Of a stretch of 57,640 nt of DNA, positions 34,974-43,127 are shown piece by piece. Below the pieces are notes generated by a model. It was not told the origin of the DNA and searched no databases. It was given only the letters and a program-made list of their open reading frames with translations. The translations under genes were made by a program, and so were the position numbers. The stretch's first letter is position 1. Each line of letters starts with the position of its first letter. Origin of the DNA: Gordonia desulfuricans NBRC 100010 (GTDB lineage Bacteria; Actinomycetota; Actinomycetes; Mycobacteriales; Mycobacteriaceae); assembly GCF_001485495.1 (NCBI RefSeq), contig NZ_BCNF01000044.1, forward strand, positions 1 to 57,640, given 5' to 3'.

Positions 34974-35734
34974 GCCAGTTGAACACGGTCTGGAACCCGA
35001 TGTCGTTGCCGGTCGACGACAACATCCCGGACAACGACTACTCGTTCTGTATCGATCTCACCCAGCCGTGGTTCATGTCCAAGGGTGCGATGATCGCCTA
35101 CTACGGGCAGATGAACTTCACCTCGCTGCAGCACGGCCTGCAGGGAAGTCTGTTGCAGATGGTGGCCCAACAGTTCTCGGCACCGCTGTACCTGGGTGAC
35201 TATGTGGTCGCCGAAGGGCACGGGAAGCTGATCATCGGCGACCGCGGCTACAACATCAACGCCTTCGACCTCGACGACGGCAACCTCACCATCCGGGCCT
35301 CGAATCTGCTCGCCTTCCAACCGCAGTTGTCGTTGCAGCAGTCCATCGTGCCCGGGTTCCTCACGCTGGTCGGCAGCGGCAAGTTCCTCGCGTCGTCGAA
35401 CGGTCCGGTGATGTTCGCCGAGCCGCCGCTGCGGGTCGACCCGGAGGCGCTCGTCGGCTGGGCGGACTGTCCGTCCCCGAGCCACCACTACGACCAGGTG
35501 TGGGTGAACTCCTTCATCGCCGCCGCCGGCGCCCGGTTCGGGATCAACTCCGGTGAGGAACGCCAGTTCGACTTCACCGGCAGCGGAACGGTTCTCGTCC
35601 AGTCCAGCGAGAAGGTCCGCAACGACATGTCGGTGATCCGCACCATCCAGGGGCAGATCCCGGGGCTGTCGGTGCCCGGTCTGCAGCAGATCAACCAGCA
35701 CATCAACCAGCAGCTGGGGCAGCAGCAGGGGTAG
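34970..35734 (+). CDS. AIM24-family protein 3
   Basis: 254-aa third paralogue. Family strands are AMIAYYGQMNFTSLQ, DYVVAEGHGKLIIGDRGYNINAFDLDDGNLTIRASNLLAF and GSGKFLASSNGPVMFAEP. It has extra Gln-rich C-terminal residues (INQHINQQLGQQQG). GTG start inside the end of paralogue 2. It is the last gene before a repeat-filled 0.6-kb gap. Confidence 0.88.
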   Translation: MSQLNTVWNPMSLPVDDNIPDNDYSFCIDLTQPWFMSKGAMIAYYGQMNFTSLQHGLQGSLLQMVAQQFSAPLYLGDYVVAEGHGKLIIGDRGYNINAFDLDDGNLTIRASNLLAFQPQLSLQQSIVPGFLTLVGSGKFLASSNGPVMFAEPPLRVDPEALVGWADCPSPSHHYDQVWVNSFIAAAGARFGINSGEERQFDFTGSGTVLVQSSEKVRNDMSVIRTIQGQIPGLSVPGLQQINQHINQQLGQQQG

Positions 35735-35759
35735 GCCGCGCCCACATGTCGGCCGGTCG

Positions 35760-36275
35760 TCCTCGTTCCGTGGTCGGCTGTGGAGATCTCGACTCGTCTC
35801 GTCGCTGTGCGCGTGGCCGGTCTCAACCACCGTGTGGCCATTGGTGGTTGAGCACGACTCGACTTGTCGCTGCGCTCCGCGTCGGCTCAACTATCGTGTG
35901 GCCATTGGTGGTTGAGCAGGTCGTCCTCGCGCAGCGAGGCCGCCCGTCGTCGAAACCCGGTGAGATGTGCGTGTCCGCGACCACAGCCGAAGTGGTCACC
36001 CGCCGATGTTGGCCGGCGGAGGTTTCGACTCGACTTTGTCGCTGCGCTCCGCGTCGGCTCAACCATCGTGGACGGCGCGAGGCCGCCCGGCCGTCGAAAC
36101 CTCGGTCAGGTTGCGTTGGGAGGTGGCCACCGCCGAAGTGGTCACCCGCCGATGTCGACCGGCGGAGGTTTCGACTCGACTTGTCGCTGGGCGGATTCAA
36201 GGGGTCAGCCCTGCGCTCCGCGTCGGCTCAACCATCATGGACGGCGCGAGGCCACCCGGGCGTCGAAACCTCGGG
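35760..36275. repeat. Array of palindromic intergenic repeats, copies 2 and more
   Basis: The 35735-36371 gap has no gene. It holds several copies of the element seen at 4.9-5.1 kb: GTCTCAACCACCG... ...GGTGGTTGAGC at 35820-35852 and a second at 35885-35916. Two full units running GGAGGTTTCGACTCGACT... to ...CGTCGAAACCTCGG lie at 36018-36105 and 36166-36274. The two full units sit in a 146-nt direct repeat beginning CCGAAGTGGTCACC (35987 and 36133). The second unit has an extra ~24 nt (about 36189-36212) splitting CGCTGCGCTCCGCG. Confidence 0.75.
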
Positions 36276-36313
36276 CAGGTTGTGCCGGGACCCGACCGGC
36301 CGCGAGATGAACG

Positions 36314-36346
36314 AAACCCCCGGCACTCACCGAGTGCCGGGGGTTT
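36314..36346 (-). terminator. Strong hairpin terminator of the TerC-family gene
   Basis: Perfect 15-bp stem AAACCCCCGGCACTC / GAGTGCCGGGGGTTT with a 3-nt loop, 25 nt beyond the stop of the minus-strand gene. Ends in TTT on both strands. Confidence 0.85.
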
Positions 36347-36371
36347 GTCGTGTGCGATCGGATCTCCGCGA

Positions 36372-37544
36372 TCAGATCTCGATGTGGTCCTTCGCGCCTT
36401 CGGGCTCGTTGCGGCGCCGGATGACGCTGGAGGCGAACGCGGCGCCGATCAGCACGATGCCGACGAGACCGGTGACGAGCTCCGGGACGTGGGTACCGAT
36501 CGAGTACAGCAGGATCACGGCCAGTGCACCGATCGCCCAGTGGGCGCCGTGCTCGAGGTACACGTATTCGCTCAGCGTGCCCTTGCGGACCAGGTACACC
36601 GTCAGCGAACGGACGAACATCGCACCGATCAGGCCGAGGCCGAGCGCGATGATGATCGGGTCGGCGGTGATCGCGAACGCGCCGATCACACCGTCGAACG
36701 AGAACGACGCATCCAGGACCTCGAGGTAGAGGAACAGGAAGAAGCCGGCCTTACCGGTGGCCTTGGCCAGATCGGTCGGGCCGGAGCGTCGTCGGAGCTC
36801 GGTGTCGGCGACTGCGGCCGCCTCGTCGACGCGCGGATCGTTCTTGGCGCGTTCGTCGTCGGCCTCGTCCTCGTCCTCGCCCTCGTCGGTGTTGAACAAC
36901 TCACCGAGTCCGTTGACCACCATGTAGGTGACCATGCCCAGGAGGCCGGCGAACAGCACGGTGGAGCGTTCGTCGTCGGGTGCGATGAACTCGGCGGTGA
37001 TGATCAGCAGCAGCGCCGCGATGACCACCTCGAGCTGATCGAGCTTGCCGATCTTCTCCAGCGGCCGCTCGATCCAGCTGAGCCAGGTGATCTCCTTCTC
37101 CTCGAAGATGAATCCGAGGAAGAGCATCAGCAAGAACATGCCACCGAACGCCGCGATCTGCGGATGCGCGTCGGTGATGATGGTCTCGTAGCTGGGGCTG
37201 CCGTCCGCGAAGTAGGCGGCATCGCCCGGCGGCGGGTTGAGTGCCAGGTCGAGGGCATCGATGGGATTGAGCCCCGATGCCAGCCACACGATGGCGAGCG
37301 GGAACACCAGGCGCATACCGAAGACGGCGATGAGGATGCCGACGGTGAGGAAGATCTTCTGCCAGAACTCGCTCATCCGTCGCAGGACGGTGGCGTTGAT
37401 GACGGCATTGTCGAACGACAGCGACACCTCGAGGATTCCGAGGATCAGGGTCAGGAACAGTGCTGTCGGACCGCCGTACAGGAAGGCGATGATCAGCGAG
37501 AAGATCGTGACGACTATGGACAGACCGAATATTCGGAGAACCAC
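36372..37544 (-). CDS. TerC-superfamily integral membrane protein (DUF475 type)
   Basis: 390-aa polytopic membrane protein. TerC/Alx-like motifs appear twice: ILEVSLSFDNAVINA near residue 40 and LEVLDASFSFDGVIGAFAIT near residue 285. They carry the acidic residues implicated in metal-ion handling. A large acidic cytosolic loop (about 218-240, NTDEGEDEDEADDERAKND) lies between the two halves. TerC proteins pair with TerD in tellurite and metal stress responses, probably at the membrane. The start is GTG at 37544 with an AAAGG ribosome site 8 nt upstream. It follows the classical terD gene by 170 nt, so they are likely co-regulated. Confidence 0.9.
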   Translation of the reverse strand: MVLRIFGLSIVVTIFSLIIAFLYGGPTALFLTLILGILEVSLSFDNAVINATVLRRMSEFWQKIFLTVGILIAVFGMRLVFPLAIVWLASGLNPIDALDLALNPPPGDAAYFADGSPSYETIITDAHPQIAAFGGMFLLMLFLGFIFEEKEITWLSWIERPLEKIGKLDQLEVVIAALLLIITAEFIAPDDERSTVLFAGLLGMVTYMVVNGLGELFNTDEGEDEDEADDERAKNDPRVDEAAAVADTELRRRSGPTDLAKATGKAGFFLFLYLEVLDASFSFDGVIGAFAITADPIIIALGLGLIGAMFVRSLTVYLVRKGTLSEYVYLEHGAHWAIGALAVILLYSIGTHVPELVTGLVGIVLIGAAFASSVIRRRNEPEGAKDHIEI

Positions 37545-37714
37545 TGGGGCGTGGCCTTTCTGGAGATGCGGTGGGCGTTACGCCGTCGATCGCGGGGATC
37601 AGCCCCGCGGACCGCGCTGGGCGCGCCGCGCTGCGACGCCCGTCGCACACGAATGCCGCACTCGACGGTGATCGGGTGCGGCATCGGTGACGTTGTCGAT
37701 GACCGGGGAGGAGA

Positions 37715-38290
37715 TCAGACGTTGACGCCGTAGTCGCGGGCGATACCCGCGAGGCCCGACGCGTAGCCCTGACCGATGGCGCGGAACTTCCACTCGGCGC
37801 CGTTGCGGTAGATCTCGCCGAAGACCATCGCGGTCTCGGTGGAGGCGTCCTCGGACAGGTCGTAGCGGGCGATCTCGGCACCGTTGGCGCGGTTCACGAC
37901 GCGGATGTAGGCGTTGCGGACCTGGCCGAACGACTGCGAGCGGGCGTCGGCGTCGTAGATCGAGACCGGGAAGACGACGCTGTCGATCTCCGGCGGGGTG
38001 CCGGCCAGGTCGATGTTGATGACCTCGTCGTCGCCCTCGCCCTCACCGGTCAGGTTGTCACCGGTGTGCTCGATCGCGCCGTCCGGTGAGCGCAGGTTGT
38101 TGAAGAAGACGAAGTGCTGGTCGGAGAGCACCTTCTTGGTTGTGCCCAGTGCGATGGCGCTGGCATCCAGGTCGAAGTCGGTGCCGGTGGTGGTGCGGAC
38201 GTCCCAGCCCAGACCGACGGAAACCGCGGTCAGTCCCGGGGCCTCCTTGGTCAGCGAGACATTTCCGCCCTTGCTCAGGCTCACGCCCAT
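37715..38290 (-). CDS. terD: TerD calcium-binding stress protein
   Basis: 191-aa classical TerD/TerZ protein. It begins [20 protein letters not shown], followed by [24 protein letters not shown]. The acidic Ca2+ loop is [19 protein letters not shown] and the end [25 protein letters not shown]. The full set of acidic ligands is present. ATG at 38290 with ribosome site GAAAGG. It is upstream of the TerC-like gene on the same strand. TerD proteins are cytosolic and thought to link metal or redox stress to the membrane TerC component. Confidence 0.95.
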   Translation of the reverse strand: MGVSLSKGGNVSLTKEAPGLTAVSVGLGWDVRTTTGTDFDLDASAIALGTTKKVLSDQHFVFFNNLRSPDGAIEHTGDNLTGEGEGDDEVINIDLAGTPPEIDSVVFPVSIYDADARSQSFGQVRNAYIRVVNRANGAEIARYDLSEDASTETAMVFGEIYRNGAEWKFRAIGQGYASGLAGIARDYGVNV

Positions 38291-38435
38291 GGTTGTCGTG
38301 CCTTTCTGTCGTTGAACGGCCAAACGCCACTCTACGTGCGATGGCCCTCACTGTATGTGAAGTGCGAGGCGACCCACCCGGGTCTGGTCTGTCATCCGAA
38401 TGAACGTGGCATGTCCGATTTCGGTTCCCGGCCGG

Positions 38436-39836
38436 TCAGCCCAGCAGCTTTTTCTGCACCTTGCCCATCGCGTTGCGCGGCAGGGCTTCCACCCACCGGA
38501 TCTCGCGGGGTCGCTTGTGCACCGACAGCTCCTCGGCGACGAACTCGATCAGCTCGGAGTCCTCGACGGCCGAGCCCACCACGTAGGCGACGATCCGCTG
38601 GCCGAGGTCCTCGTCGGGGACGCCGACGACGGCCACCTCCGACACCGACGGATGGGCCAGCAGCACGGTCTCGATCTCGCCGGCACCGATCCGGAAACCA
38701 CCGGACTTGATCAGATCGGTGGCGCGGCGCCCGACGATGCGGTGCATCCCGTCGGGTCCGATCACCGCGACGTCGCCGGTGGTGAACCATCCGTCCGCCG
38801 ACCACGATTCGGCCGTGGCCTCGGGTCGGTGGAGGTATCCGGTGGCCAGCATCGGTCCGCGCACCAGCAGATCGCCGACACTCGCCCCGTCGTGCGGCAG
38901 CTCCTCGCCGGCCTCCTGCAGCCGGGTCTCCACACCCGTCACCGGCAGTCCCACCCACCCGGGCCGGCGTTCGCCGTCGGCCCGGGTGCTCACCGTGATC
39001 AGGGTCTCGGTCATGCCGTAACGCTCGACGATCTCGTGGCCGGTGGCATCCCGGATCTCGTCGAACACCGGGACCGGCAGCGGGGCGCTGCCCGACACCA
39101 GCAGCCGTGCCGGGGCGAGCGCGCGCGCCGACGCGAGGTCGGTGGCGACCCGTGCCCACACCGTCGGCACACCGAAGAACATCGACGCACCCGCCTGGGC
39201 GGCCGCGGCATAGTTCTCCGGGGTGGGCCGCACGGTGTGGATCAGTCGGCCACCGCGACGCAGCGGGCCGAGCACACCGAGGATCAGGCCGTGGACGTGG
39301 AACAGCGGCAACCCGTGCGCGAGGGTGTCACCGGCGGTCCAGTCCCAGGCGTCGGCGAGGGCGTCGAGACCCTCGGCGATCGCGTGCCGGGTGATCGGCA
39401 CGCCCTTCGGCATACCGGTGGTGCCGGAGGTGTAGAGGATCAGGGCGGTGGAGTCGGCCGGCGGCTCGGGATGTGAATGCCACGACTTGGCGTATCGACG
39501 GACCGGGATCGAGGGCAGTGTGGTGTCCGGCGGGGCCTCGCCGAGCCATGCCTGGGCCCCCGAGTCGGAGAGCATGTGGACCAGTTCGCGGTGCCCGGAA
39601 TCCGGTGGGATCGGCACGATCGTGACGCCGGCGACGAGACCGCCGGCGATGGCCAGCACCGTCGACACGGTCGGGCGGGCCAGCACGGCGAGCGTATGGG
39701 CGCCGCGGATTCGTTCGGCCGTCGCGGTGGCCGCGCCGACGAGCTCCTCCCGGGACAGATGGTCGTCGCCGACGATCACGGCATCGGCGAGGTCGGGCGC
39801 ATTGGGGATCATCGTCGGCAGCAACACAGGTCTCAC
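38436..39836 (-). CDS. Acyl-CoA synthetase (AMP-forming), FadD36-like
   Basis: 466-aa adenylate-forming ligase. The P-loop A3 motif is LILYTSGTTGMPKGVPI; A5 is EIVERYGMTETLIT, the A7 motif DGWFTTGDVAVIGPDG, and A10 PRNAMGKVQKKLLG with the catalytic lysine. The compact size resembles mycobacterial FadD36 or malonyl-CoA synthetase (MatB)-type enzymes. The start is GTG at 39836; an in-frame ATG at 39812 is possible since no ribosome site is evident. Substrate uncertain, probably a short or medium acid. Confidence 0.9.
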   Translation of the reverse strand: MRPVLLPTMIPNAPDLADAVIVGDDHLSREELVGAATATAERIRGAHTLAVLARPTVSTVLAIAGGLVAGVTIVPIPPDSGHRELVHMLSDSGAQAWLGEAPPDTTLPSIPVRRYAKSWHSHPEPPADSTALILYTSGTTGMPKGVPITRHAIAEGLDALADAWDWTAGDTLAHGLPLFHVHGLILGVLGPLRRGGRLIHTVRPTPENYAAAAQAGASMFFGVPTVWARVATDLASARALAPARLLVSGSAPLPVPVFDEIRDATGHEIVERYGMTETLITVSTRADGERRPGWVGLPVTGVETRLQEAGEELPHDGASVGDLLVRGPMLATGYLHRPEATAESWSADGWFTTGDVAVIGPDGMHRIVGRRATDLIKSGGFRIGAGEIETVLLAHPSVSEVAVVGVPDEDLGQRIVAYVVGSAVEDSELIEFVAEELSVHKRPREIRWVEALPRNAMGKVQKKLLG

Positions 39837-39874
39837 TGTGCCACGTGCGTCACCGGGCGGCGCCGATTACCGGG

Positions 39875-40504
39875 TCACACCGCGGCCACGATCTCCTGGG
39901 GGCGCACCCAGCCGTCGGCGAGCAGGTTGACCAGCAGCCGGGACTTGTTGCCGACGCTGCGCCCGACCGCCTCGTATCGCTGCACCACCCGGCGGTAGTG
40001 CTCGCGGACGGTGCTCTCGGCGACGTGATGGATCTCGGCGACCTCACGGGTGGTGCCGCCGAGCGCATAGGCCACCACGATCTCGCGCTCGCGCGGGGTG
40101 AGGCGGATGACCTGCGGGGTGCGGGCCCGGTCGTCGGCGACGTGCTGGAGGAAGGCCAGCAGTTCCGACGCCGCATTGGGGGAGTCGGTGAGATCGAGTC
40201 CGTCGGGGTCGCCGGAGGCCACCCCGAGCCCGACGAACCGGGCGTCGGCGAGCAACGGATCGTTGCGGGCGGCCTCGATGTGATCGGCCGAGCGTGCGAC
40301 GACCACCGCGATCGACGCCGACGTCGGTCGCAGCGGGTCGGGTCTGAGATCGGCGGTGTGCACCAGGAACGACGCGTGACCGGCGTTCTGCAACAGCGCG
40401 CACAATGCGGCGTCGGCGATGCCGCCCTCCGCGAGCACCGCCACGGTCAGGGCGGGGCTGTGGGAGCCGGCGGGTGGCAGTTCACGGCCGAGAACGGAGG
40501 TCAC
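39875..40504 (-). CDS. LuxR-type regulator with degenerate receiver-like domain
   Basis: 209-aa protein with a C-terminal LuxR/GerE helix-turn-helix (RLTPREREIVVAYALGGTTREVAEIHHVAESTVREHYRRVVQRY). The N-terminal ~120 residues look like a receiver fold but lack the phosphorylatable aspartate and acidic pair. It is divergent from another receiver-like regulator across a perfect palindrome, suggesting shared control. GTG at 40504 is the likely start. Confidence 0.78.
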   Translation of the reverse strand: MTSVLGRELPPAGSHSPALTVAVLAEGGIADAALCALLQNAGHASFLVHTADLRPDPLRPTSASIAVVVARSADHIEAARNDPLLADARFVGLGVASGDPDGLDLTDSPNAASELLAFLQHVADDRARTPQVIRLTPREREIVVAYALGGTTREVAEIHHVAESTVREHYRRVVQRYEAVGRSVGNKSRLLVNLLADGWVRPQEIVAAV

Positions 40505-40598
40505 CGAACAAGCATTACCGCGAGTACCGCATAGATCAGGTCTCTGTTTGGCACCATCGCTCCGATTTCGAGCAGAAAACACCACCAAAGTCACAATC

Positions 40599-40618
40599 TC
40601 ATGCGTGATTACGCATGA
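40599..40618. promoter_or_regulatory. Perfect palindrome between two divergent regulators
   Basis: TCATGCGT-GATT-ACGCATGA (8-bp arms, 4-nt centre) in the 133-nt intergenic space, 19 nt before the plus-strand start. It is a likely operator bound by one of the two flanking regulators. Confidence 0.6.
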
Positions 40619-40637
40619 AGTCGCTTGATCGGACACA

Positions 40638-41393
40638 ATGAATGTCATGCCGAATGGTCTCCGGGTGCTGGTCGCCTCGCCGTTGGGGCGGATGGTGGCC
40701 GGTCCGCTCGCGACGGCACTCGAACGCGCCCACGTCGATGTGGCCGTCGACCGGGACGACTTCACCCAGCGGGTCGCCGGCCGGGTGCGCTACGACGTGG
40801 TGGTGGCCGATTTGGTGTGGAATCACCCGGTCACCGAGTGGGAGTTCGATGGGCTCGACGTGATCGATGCGCTCACCCGGTACGGCCGGCTGGCGCCGGT
40901 CGTGCTGGCCACGCAGGGACACAGTATGGAGCAGGACCTGCTCGACGAGGCCGGCCGCCGTCCCGAGGTGGTCGGCGTGATCGCCAAGTCCGACGGCCTC
41001 GGCGCGCTCGCCGAGGCGGTCCGCACCGCCGCACTCGGGCGTCGACTGCCGCCCACGCCGGTCACCGACGGGACCTCGCTGCACGAGCTGTTCGACGGAC
41101 GCCGCGGCGAGACCAGCGGACGGATGGCCGGGGCGATCGCCGCCGGGCACGTCTCCGACAACGCCTCCCTGGCCCGCGTCGCGAAGGTGTCGCCGAACAC
41201 CGCGAACAAGGTGACCAGTCATTACCTCGGTCCGATCATCCTCCGGCGGGGCGAGCACGATCCCGACATGCCGATGACCCAGGCCGCGGTCTACCGCTGG
41301 TGCGGTCTGCATGCGCGGTACCTGGTGAGCTGGTGCCGCCGCAACGGGCACGCCGACGTCCTCTCCCCGTCGAGCGGTTCCGGGCCGAACTGA
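40638..41393 (+). CDS. Receiver-like DNA-binding regulator
   Basis: 251-aa protein. Residues about 8-135 follow a receiver fold (RVLVASPLGRMVAGPLATAL... VVVADLVWN with D58 ... VVGVIAKSDGLGALAEAV) with a possible phospho-acceptor D58 and the conserved Lys. The N-terminal acidic pair is replaced by Ser-Pro. The C-terminal part (GRMAGAIAAGHVSDNASLARVAKVSPNTANKVTSHYLGPI) resembles an HTH. The start at 40638 or at the ATG 40647 cannot be decided. Its target is unknown. Confidence 0.72.
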   Translation: MNVMPNGLRVLVASPLGRMVAGPLATALERAHVDVAVDRDDFTQRVAGRVRYDVVVADLVWNHPVTEWEFDGLDVIDALTRYGRLAPVVLATQGHSMEQDLLDEAGRRPEVVGVIAKSDGLGALAEAVRTAALGRRLPPTPVTDGTSLHELFDGRRGETSGRMAGAIAAGHVSDNASLARVAKVSPNTANKVTSHYLGPIILRRGEHDPDMPMTQAAVYRWCGLHARYLVSWCRRNGHADVLSPSSGSGPN

Positions 41394-41410
41394 TCGTCGG
41401 GCCGTCACGT

Positions 41411-41506
41411 CGAGGTCACGGCGTCGAGGTCGCGGTGCCGAGGTCGCGGTGCCAGGTCACGGCGGTGGTGTCATGGCGATGAGGTCACGGCATTGGGGTC
41501 ACGGGA
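41411..41506. repeat. 14-nt degenerate tandem repeat
   Basis: Units CGAGGTCACGGCGT, CGAGGTCGCGGTGC, CGAGGTCGCGGTGC (41411-41452) and weaker copies to 41506 (TGAGGTCACGGCAT, TGGGGTCACGGGA) fill the gap before the convergent oxidoreductase gene. Non-coding. Confidence 0.65.
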
Positions 41507-41528
41507 CGTCGTGCGTCGGCCGGCGCGG

Positions 41529-42464
41529 TCAGGGGCGCAGGACGACCTTGCCGCCGGCATGTCCGCCGGCCACCACCGACACGGCGTCCGGTGCCGCCGA
41601 CAACGGATACGTCGCGGCGATCGGAACCACCACCTCGCCATTGCCGGCGAGTCGGATCATGCTGGTGCGCACCGAATCCCGGAACATCTGACTCTCCGGC
41701 TGCCGACCCCCGAGTGCGATGAACCCGTCGGTCCGGGCGCGCGCCGCGGCGGCGACGGTGACGATCCGTGAGCGGTCGGCGACCAGGGCGAGGGAGGTGT
41801 CGACGGCATCGTCGGTGCCCACGGCGTCGAGGGCCGCGGCGATCGGGATGTCACCGGCCAGGGCCAGGATGCGGTCGACGAGTCCGGGGCCGTACTCCAC
41901 CGGCAGTCCACCGAACTCGCGCACACGCCCGGCGCCGGCCTCGCCGGTGGTGCCGATGACCCGGAATCCGCGAATCCTGGCCAGCTGCAACAGGATCGAG
42001 CCCACCGCCCCGGAGGCGCCGTGGAAGACGACGAGCTCGTCGCGGGCGACCTCGGCGGCACGGATCATGTCGGCGGCGGTCACCCCGGCCAGCAACAGGC
42101 CTGCCGCCTCGTCGAATCCGAGGGACTCCGGTTTGGCGAACACCGTCGACGCCGGGACGGTCAGCGACGTCGCATAGCCACCGTGGACACGGAATGCGAG
42201 CACCTCGTCGCCGATACCCGCCGGACCCGAGGCGATCTCGGTGTCGGCGCCGATGGCCGAGATCCGCCCCGACACCTCGTAGCCGATCGGCAGTGGGAAG
42301 GTCTCGGCGCGCGCCGCATGTTTGAGGTCGGCCGGGTTGATCCCCGCGGCGACGACGTCGATGGTCACCTCGCCGGGACCCGGTGCGGGTACCTCGGTCT
42401 CGACGAAGGCGAAGTCGGCCAACCCGTCCGGACCGGTGGCCACCCAATGGTGTGCCGAGCTCAT
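41529..42464 (-). CDS. Zinc-independent quinone oxidoreductase / MDR enzyme
   Basis: 311-aa medium-chain dehydrogenase/reductase. It has the N-terminal GroES-like domain (GEVTIDVVAAGINPADLKHAA) and nucleotide-binding motif VFHGASGAVGSILLQLARIRG. The zinc ligands of alcohol dehydrogenases are absent, as in NADPH:quinone reductases. ATG at 42464 follows GGGGAGG by 6 nt. Substrate unknown. Confidence 0.88.
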   Translation of the reverse strand: MSSAHHWVATGPDGLADFAFVETEVPAPGPGEVTIDVVAAGINPADLKHAARAETFPLPIGYEVSGRISAIGADTEIASGPAGIGDEVLAFRVHGGYATSLTVPASTVFAKPESLGFDEAAGLLLAGVTAADMIRAAEVARDELVVFHGASGAVGSILLQLARIRGFRVIGTTGEAGAGRVREFGGLPVEYGPGLVDRILALAGDIPIAAALDAVGTDDAVDTSLALVADRSRIVTVAAAARARTDGFIALGGRQPESQMFRDSVRTSMIRLAGNGEVVVPIAATYPLSAAPDAVSVVAGGHAGGKVVLRP

Positions 42465-42568
42465 CGTCTGCCTCCCCATGACGTCGGTCGCCCCGACCTG
42501 TGAACCAGGGTAGGCCGAGGTCGGGCCCCTGCGTGGGACTCCGGTACGACCGATCTCGGCGGTGGTCA

Positions 42569-42586
42569 CCGGTGCTTTCGCACCGG
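42569..42586 (-). terminator. Short hairpin after the TerD/tubulin operon
   Basis: CCGGTGC-TTTC-GCACCGG, a 7-bp stem 18 nt beyond the minus-strand TerD stop. A plausible end of the long operon. Confidence 0.5.
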
Positions 42587-42604
42587 GGGGCCCGGGGCGT
42601 GAAC

Positions 42605-43114
42605 TCAGGTGTTGACGCCGAACGCCGAGGCGATCGACAACAGGCTCGCATGCCGTTCGGCGGTGGCCCGGAATCGCCACTTGCCGTCCTCGAGCACCAG
42701 GCGCGCGTAGACCAGCGCCCGGACATCGGGCTGCCCGGCCGACAGCGAGTACTCGGCGAGTGCGCCACAGGAGCTGTCGGCGGCGCTGATCGTGGCGGCC
42801 TCGAACCGGCCGAACACGTCGGCGTTGTCATAGACCGTCACCACGATGGCCACCTCGCGGGCCTTCGGTGGCAGGAGCAGGGTGTCGATGGTCAGGCTCT
42901 CGCGCGGGTCGTGGGCGTTCCCGCCGACCAGCCGGACCGCCTTCTCCGGGGTGTCGTGCTGGTTGAAGAAGGCGAAGTAGTCGTCGCTGAGCACTGTGCC
43001 GTCGTCGCCGAGGACGAGTGCGGCGAGGTCGAGGTCGATCCCGGCCGGCGTGCGTGCACCGTCCCACTCGATCGCGACGGTGATCACCGCCAGGCGATCC
43101 GGAGTCGTCGTCAT
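42605..43114 (-). CDS. Divergent TerD protein, last gene of tubulin/GTPase operon
   Basis: 169-aa TerD-domain protein. Fold motifs are VAIEWDGARTPAGIDLDLAALVLGDDG, SDDYFAFFNQ and the end LEDGKWRFRATAERHASLLSIASAFGVNT. The usual acidic Ca2+ loop is altered to VGGNAHDPRESLTIDTLLL, so calcium binding may be weaker or lost. It lies 13 nt after the NPF-rich membrane gene and is therefore the terminal cistron of an operon otherwise made of tubulin-like, GTPase and associated genes. It is a physical link between the two systems. Confidence 0.9.
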   Translation of the reverse strand: MTTTPDRLAVITVAIEWDGARTPAGIDLDLAALVLGDDGTVLSDDYFAFFNQHDTPEKAVRLVGGNAHDPRESLTIDTLLLPPKAREVAIVVTVYDNADVFGRFEAATISAADSSCGALAEYSLSAGQPDVRALVYARLVLEDGKWRFRATAERHASLLSIASAFGVNT

Positions 43115-43127
43115 CGTTGTCCTCTCG

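Noticed and set aside
35760-36275. Possible CRISPR-like array in the repeat-filled gap
   Set aside because: Repeats are palindromic and irregularly spaced, intervening sequences are themselves repeated, and no cas gene is near.
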